Below the pieces are notes generated by a model that saw only the letters and a program-made list of their open reading frames with translations, had not been told where the DNA came from and did not search any database. A stretch of DNA of 10,339 nucleotides, taken from Smittium culicis. Taxonomy: Eukaryota > Kickxellomycota > Harpellomycetes > Harpellales > Legeriomycetaceae. Positions 9,373 through 10,339 of this stretch are shown in pieces; the first letter of the stretch is position 1; every line of letters begins with the position of its first letter. The translations under genes and the position numbers were made by a program. The stretch is taken from the NCBI GenBank assembly GCA_001970855.1, contig LSSN01000614.1, positions 1,839 through 12,177 of the forward strand. Reading direction: 5' to 3'.

Positions 9373-10318
9373 CTAAGCATTTGTTCGCTTTTTTGCTTTG
9401 CTTGCAAAAATAACTTTACAACATTTGGACTTGTAGTATTCCAGCGACAGATGGGAAAAATCAGGTTGGAACAAATCACTATGAGTCTTTATAACGTTTT
9501 TATATACAGGTTGCGACAGATCTAAAAATAATTGTGACCATAAAATAAAAAATATATTTATATGCTGTCAATCACAGTATTATTTATTTTTTTTGATTAA
9601 ATATACCTAGCTTTGATATTTCATATAAATGGCTATATGATGATTTGTACCACACTGAACGATATTTGAAAATATCGATTACTGAATCTGGACTAATAGC
9701 GCTACATTAAAACGAAAATAGAAATATATTAAGTATAATAAATTTTTTTTAAAAAAAAGAAAGTCAATGAAAAATAATAGATGTTATTTACGATAGAAGG
9801 CTCAATTTATCGTTTAAGAAGTACCAGATAATTAAAGATTCAAAAATTCCGTAGTCGATCCTAGAGATTAAAACTTGAACAACCGAGATCAAGTCTGACT
9901 TAGTGGTTTTATCTATTAAAAGAATCAGAAAATTGATATATATGGAGTTATAAACCATGACAAATTATGTGCAAAAATATTAAAAAATACCTATAGACAA
10001 AGACAAGAAATGATACAAAAGCTGGTCCGAATAAGAAATTTGGTCTATAGACAAGTAAATTTTTGTTATTTCAAACCACTTATTTTGTGTATCTGTTATC
10101 TCTTGAGAAATATCAGACTCGGACAAATTTTTTTGAGATTTTTCAAATTCAGAAAGCGTGGCAGATTTAGCAAGGATTAGTCTTTTATTGAGGTTTGCAG
10201 TAGTTGCTGATTGTACAAGCATAGCCAGCCTCAGAAATACTAGATTGTTCGGATTTTTAGATAAAATCTCATTTATTGCAGTTTCGGCATTTTTGTATTC
10301 TTTTTTAGCAAAAAAAAC
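9373..10318 (-). CDS. C-terminal part of a TPR-like helical repeat protein, four exons, 5' end outside window
   Basis: On the minus strand, exons 10318-9991, 9912-9792, 9701-9607 and 9521-9373 join with matching phases (1, 2, 1) into 230 residues ending in TAG. The first exon begins after an AG at 10320-10319, where the same frame carries a stop, so an intron and more upstream exons are expected past the right edge. The start of the visible protein, EYKNAETAINEILSKNPNN, has TPR helix-B spacing (Tyr, Ala, Ile, Ile and Pro at consensus 17, 20, 24, 27, 32). The rest is Leu/Ile/Ser-rich and probably helical; the end is basic (ASKAKKRTNA). Exons have about 35-42% GC by hand count in sampled 60-nt rows, well above the introns. 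No signal peptide or clear membrane segment is seen in this part. I do not recognise the family; Ctr9-, Ski3/TTC37- or TTC7/Ypp1-type TPR proteins were considered but none could be supported. It converges on SMC6 and shares no evident regulation with it. Confidence 0.72.
9522..9606 (-). other. Intron in the TPR-like gene (85 nt, phase 1)
   Basis: On the minus strand it begins GTATAT and ends ATTTTTAG. It joins CTAG to AT, giving a Leu-Asp junction before LSQPVYKNVIKTHSD, the start of the last exon. Confidence 0.7.
9702..9791 (-). other. Intron in the TPR-like gene (90 nt, phase 2)
   Basis: On the minus strand it begins GTAAAT and ends AATGTAG. Reading through meets a TAA immediately at the donor; splicing joins TC to C and opens the next exon at SAISPDSVIDIF. 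Confidence 0.7.
9743..9758. repeat. Perfect T8A8 palindrome within a TPR-gene intron
   Basis: Eight T followed by eight A gives a 16-nt self-complementary tract. It lies inside the 90-nt intron of the minus-strand gene. Such tracts are common by chance in DNA of this composition and no function is claimed. Confidence 0.6.
9913..9990 (-). other. Intron in the TPR-like gene (78 nt, phase 1)
   Basis: On the minus strand it begins GTATTT and ends TTAATAG, with TTCTGAT as a possible branch site shortly before the acceptor. It joins ATAG to AT, giving an aspartate codon. Confidence 0.7.
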
Positions 10319-10339
10319 CTAATAAGTATATTTTGTTAT
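10319..10339 (-). other. 3' end of a further intron of the TPR-like gene, cut by the window edge
   Basis: The minus strand reads into ACTTATTAG just before the first visible exon. The TAG is in frame with that exon, so either an acceptor lies here or the exon begins at an internal ATG (10222). The clear TPR helix lies before that ATG, which favours the acceptor. Confidence 0.6.

Noticed and set aside
9980..10222. Stand-alone 80-residue minus-strand protein
   Set aside because: Its start is an internal Met and its last residues read into an intron; the frame extends upstream through a TPR helix and continues by splicing downstream.
1..10339. CRISPR array, insertion sequence, prophage or other prokaryotic element
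   Set aside because: No regularly spaced repeats, terminal inverted repeats or transposase motifs were seen, and the gene structure is eukaryotic.

Overview
This looks like a nuclear window from a very AT-rich eukaryote, most likely a fungus. Genes are split by short GT-AG introns of roughly 67 to 119 nt, intergenic DNA is close to homogeneous AT-rich sequence, and there is no prokaryotic operon, Shine-Dalgarno or tRNA/rRNA structure. The placement as fungal is an inference from the Smc6 sequence style and small introns. Seven exons in one gene argue against budding yeasts; I cannot place it further.

The window holds one complete gene and the 3' end of a second. On the + strand (5202-9062, seven exons) is SMC6, encoding a predicted 1110-residue core ATPase of the Smc5/6 complex. 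All SMC landmarks are present after splicing: Walker A, Q-loop, two long coiled-coil arms, the hinge, the LSGGEKS signature and Walker B. On the - strand, pointing toward SMC6, is the C-terminal part of a tetratricopeptide-like helical protein (10318 down to 9373). It is not visible as one ORF, but four exons join with matching phases and end at a TAG. Its 5' part lies beyond the right edge.

The two genes are convergent. Their stop codons lie about 310 nt apart, with an AATAAA-type signal facing each way in the gap. They are not obviously functionally linked.

The left half (1-5201) is a gene-poor AT-rich stretch. I could not build a convincing gene in it. Its most distinctive piece is a local GC-rich patch at about 2990-3360 that looks coding-like on both strands but is interrupted by stops or frame changes; it may be a decayed gene. 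Milder patches sit near 207-586, 2606-2671, 4079-4273 and 4920-5201.
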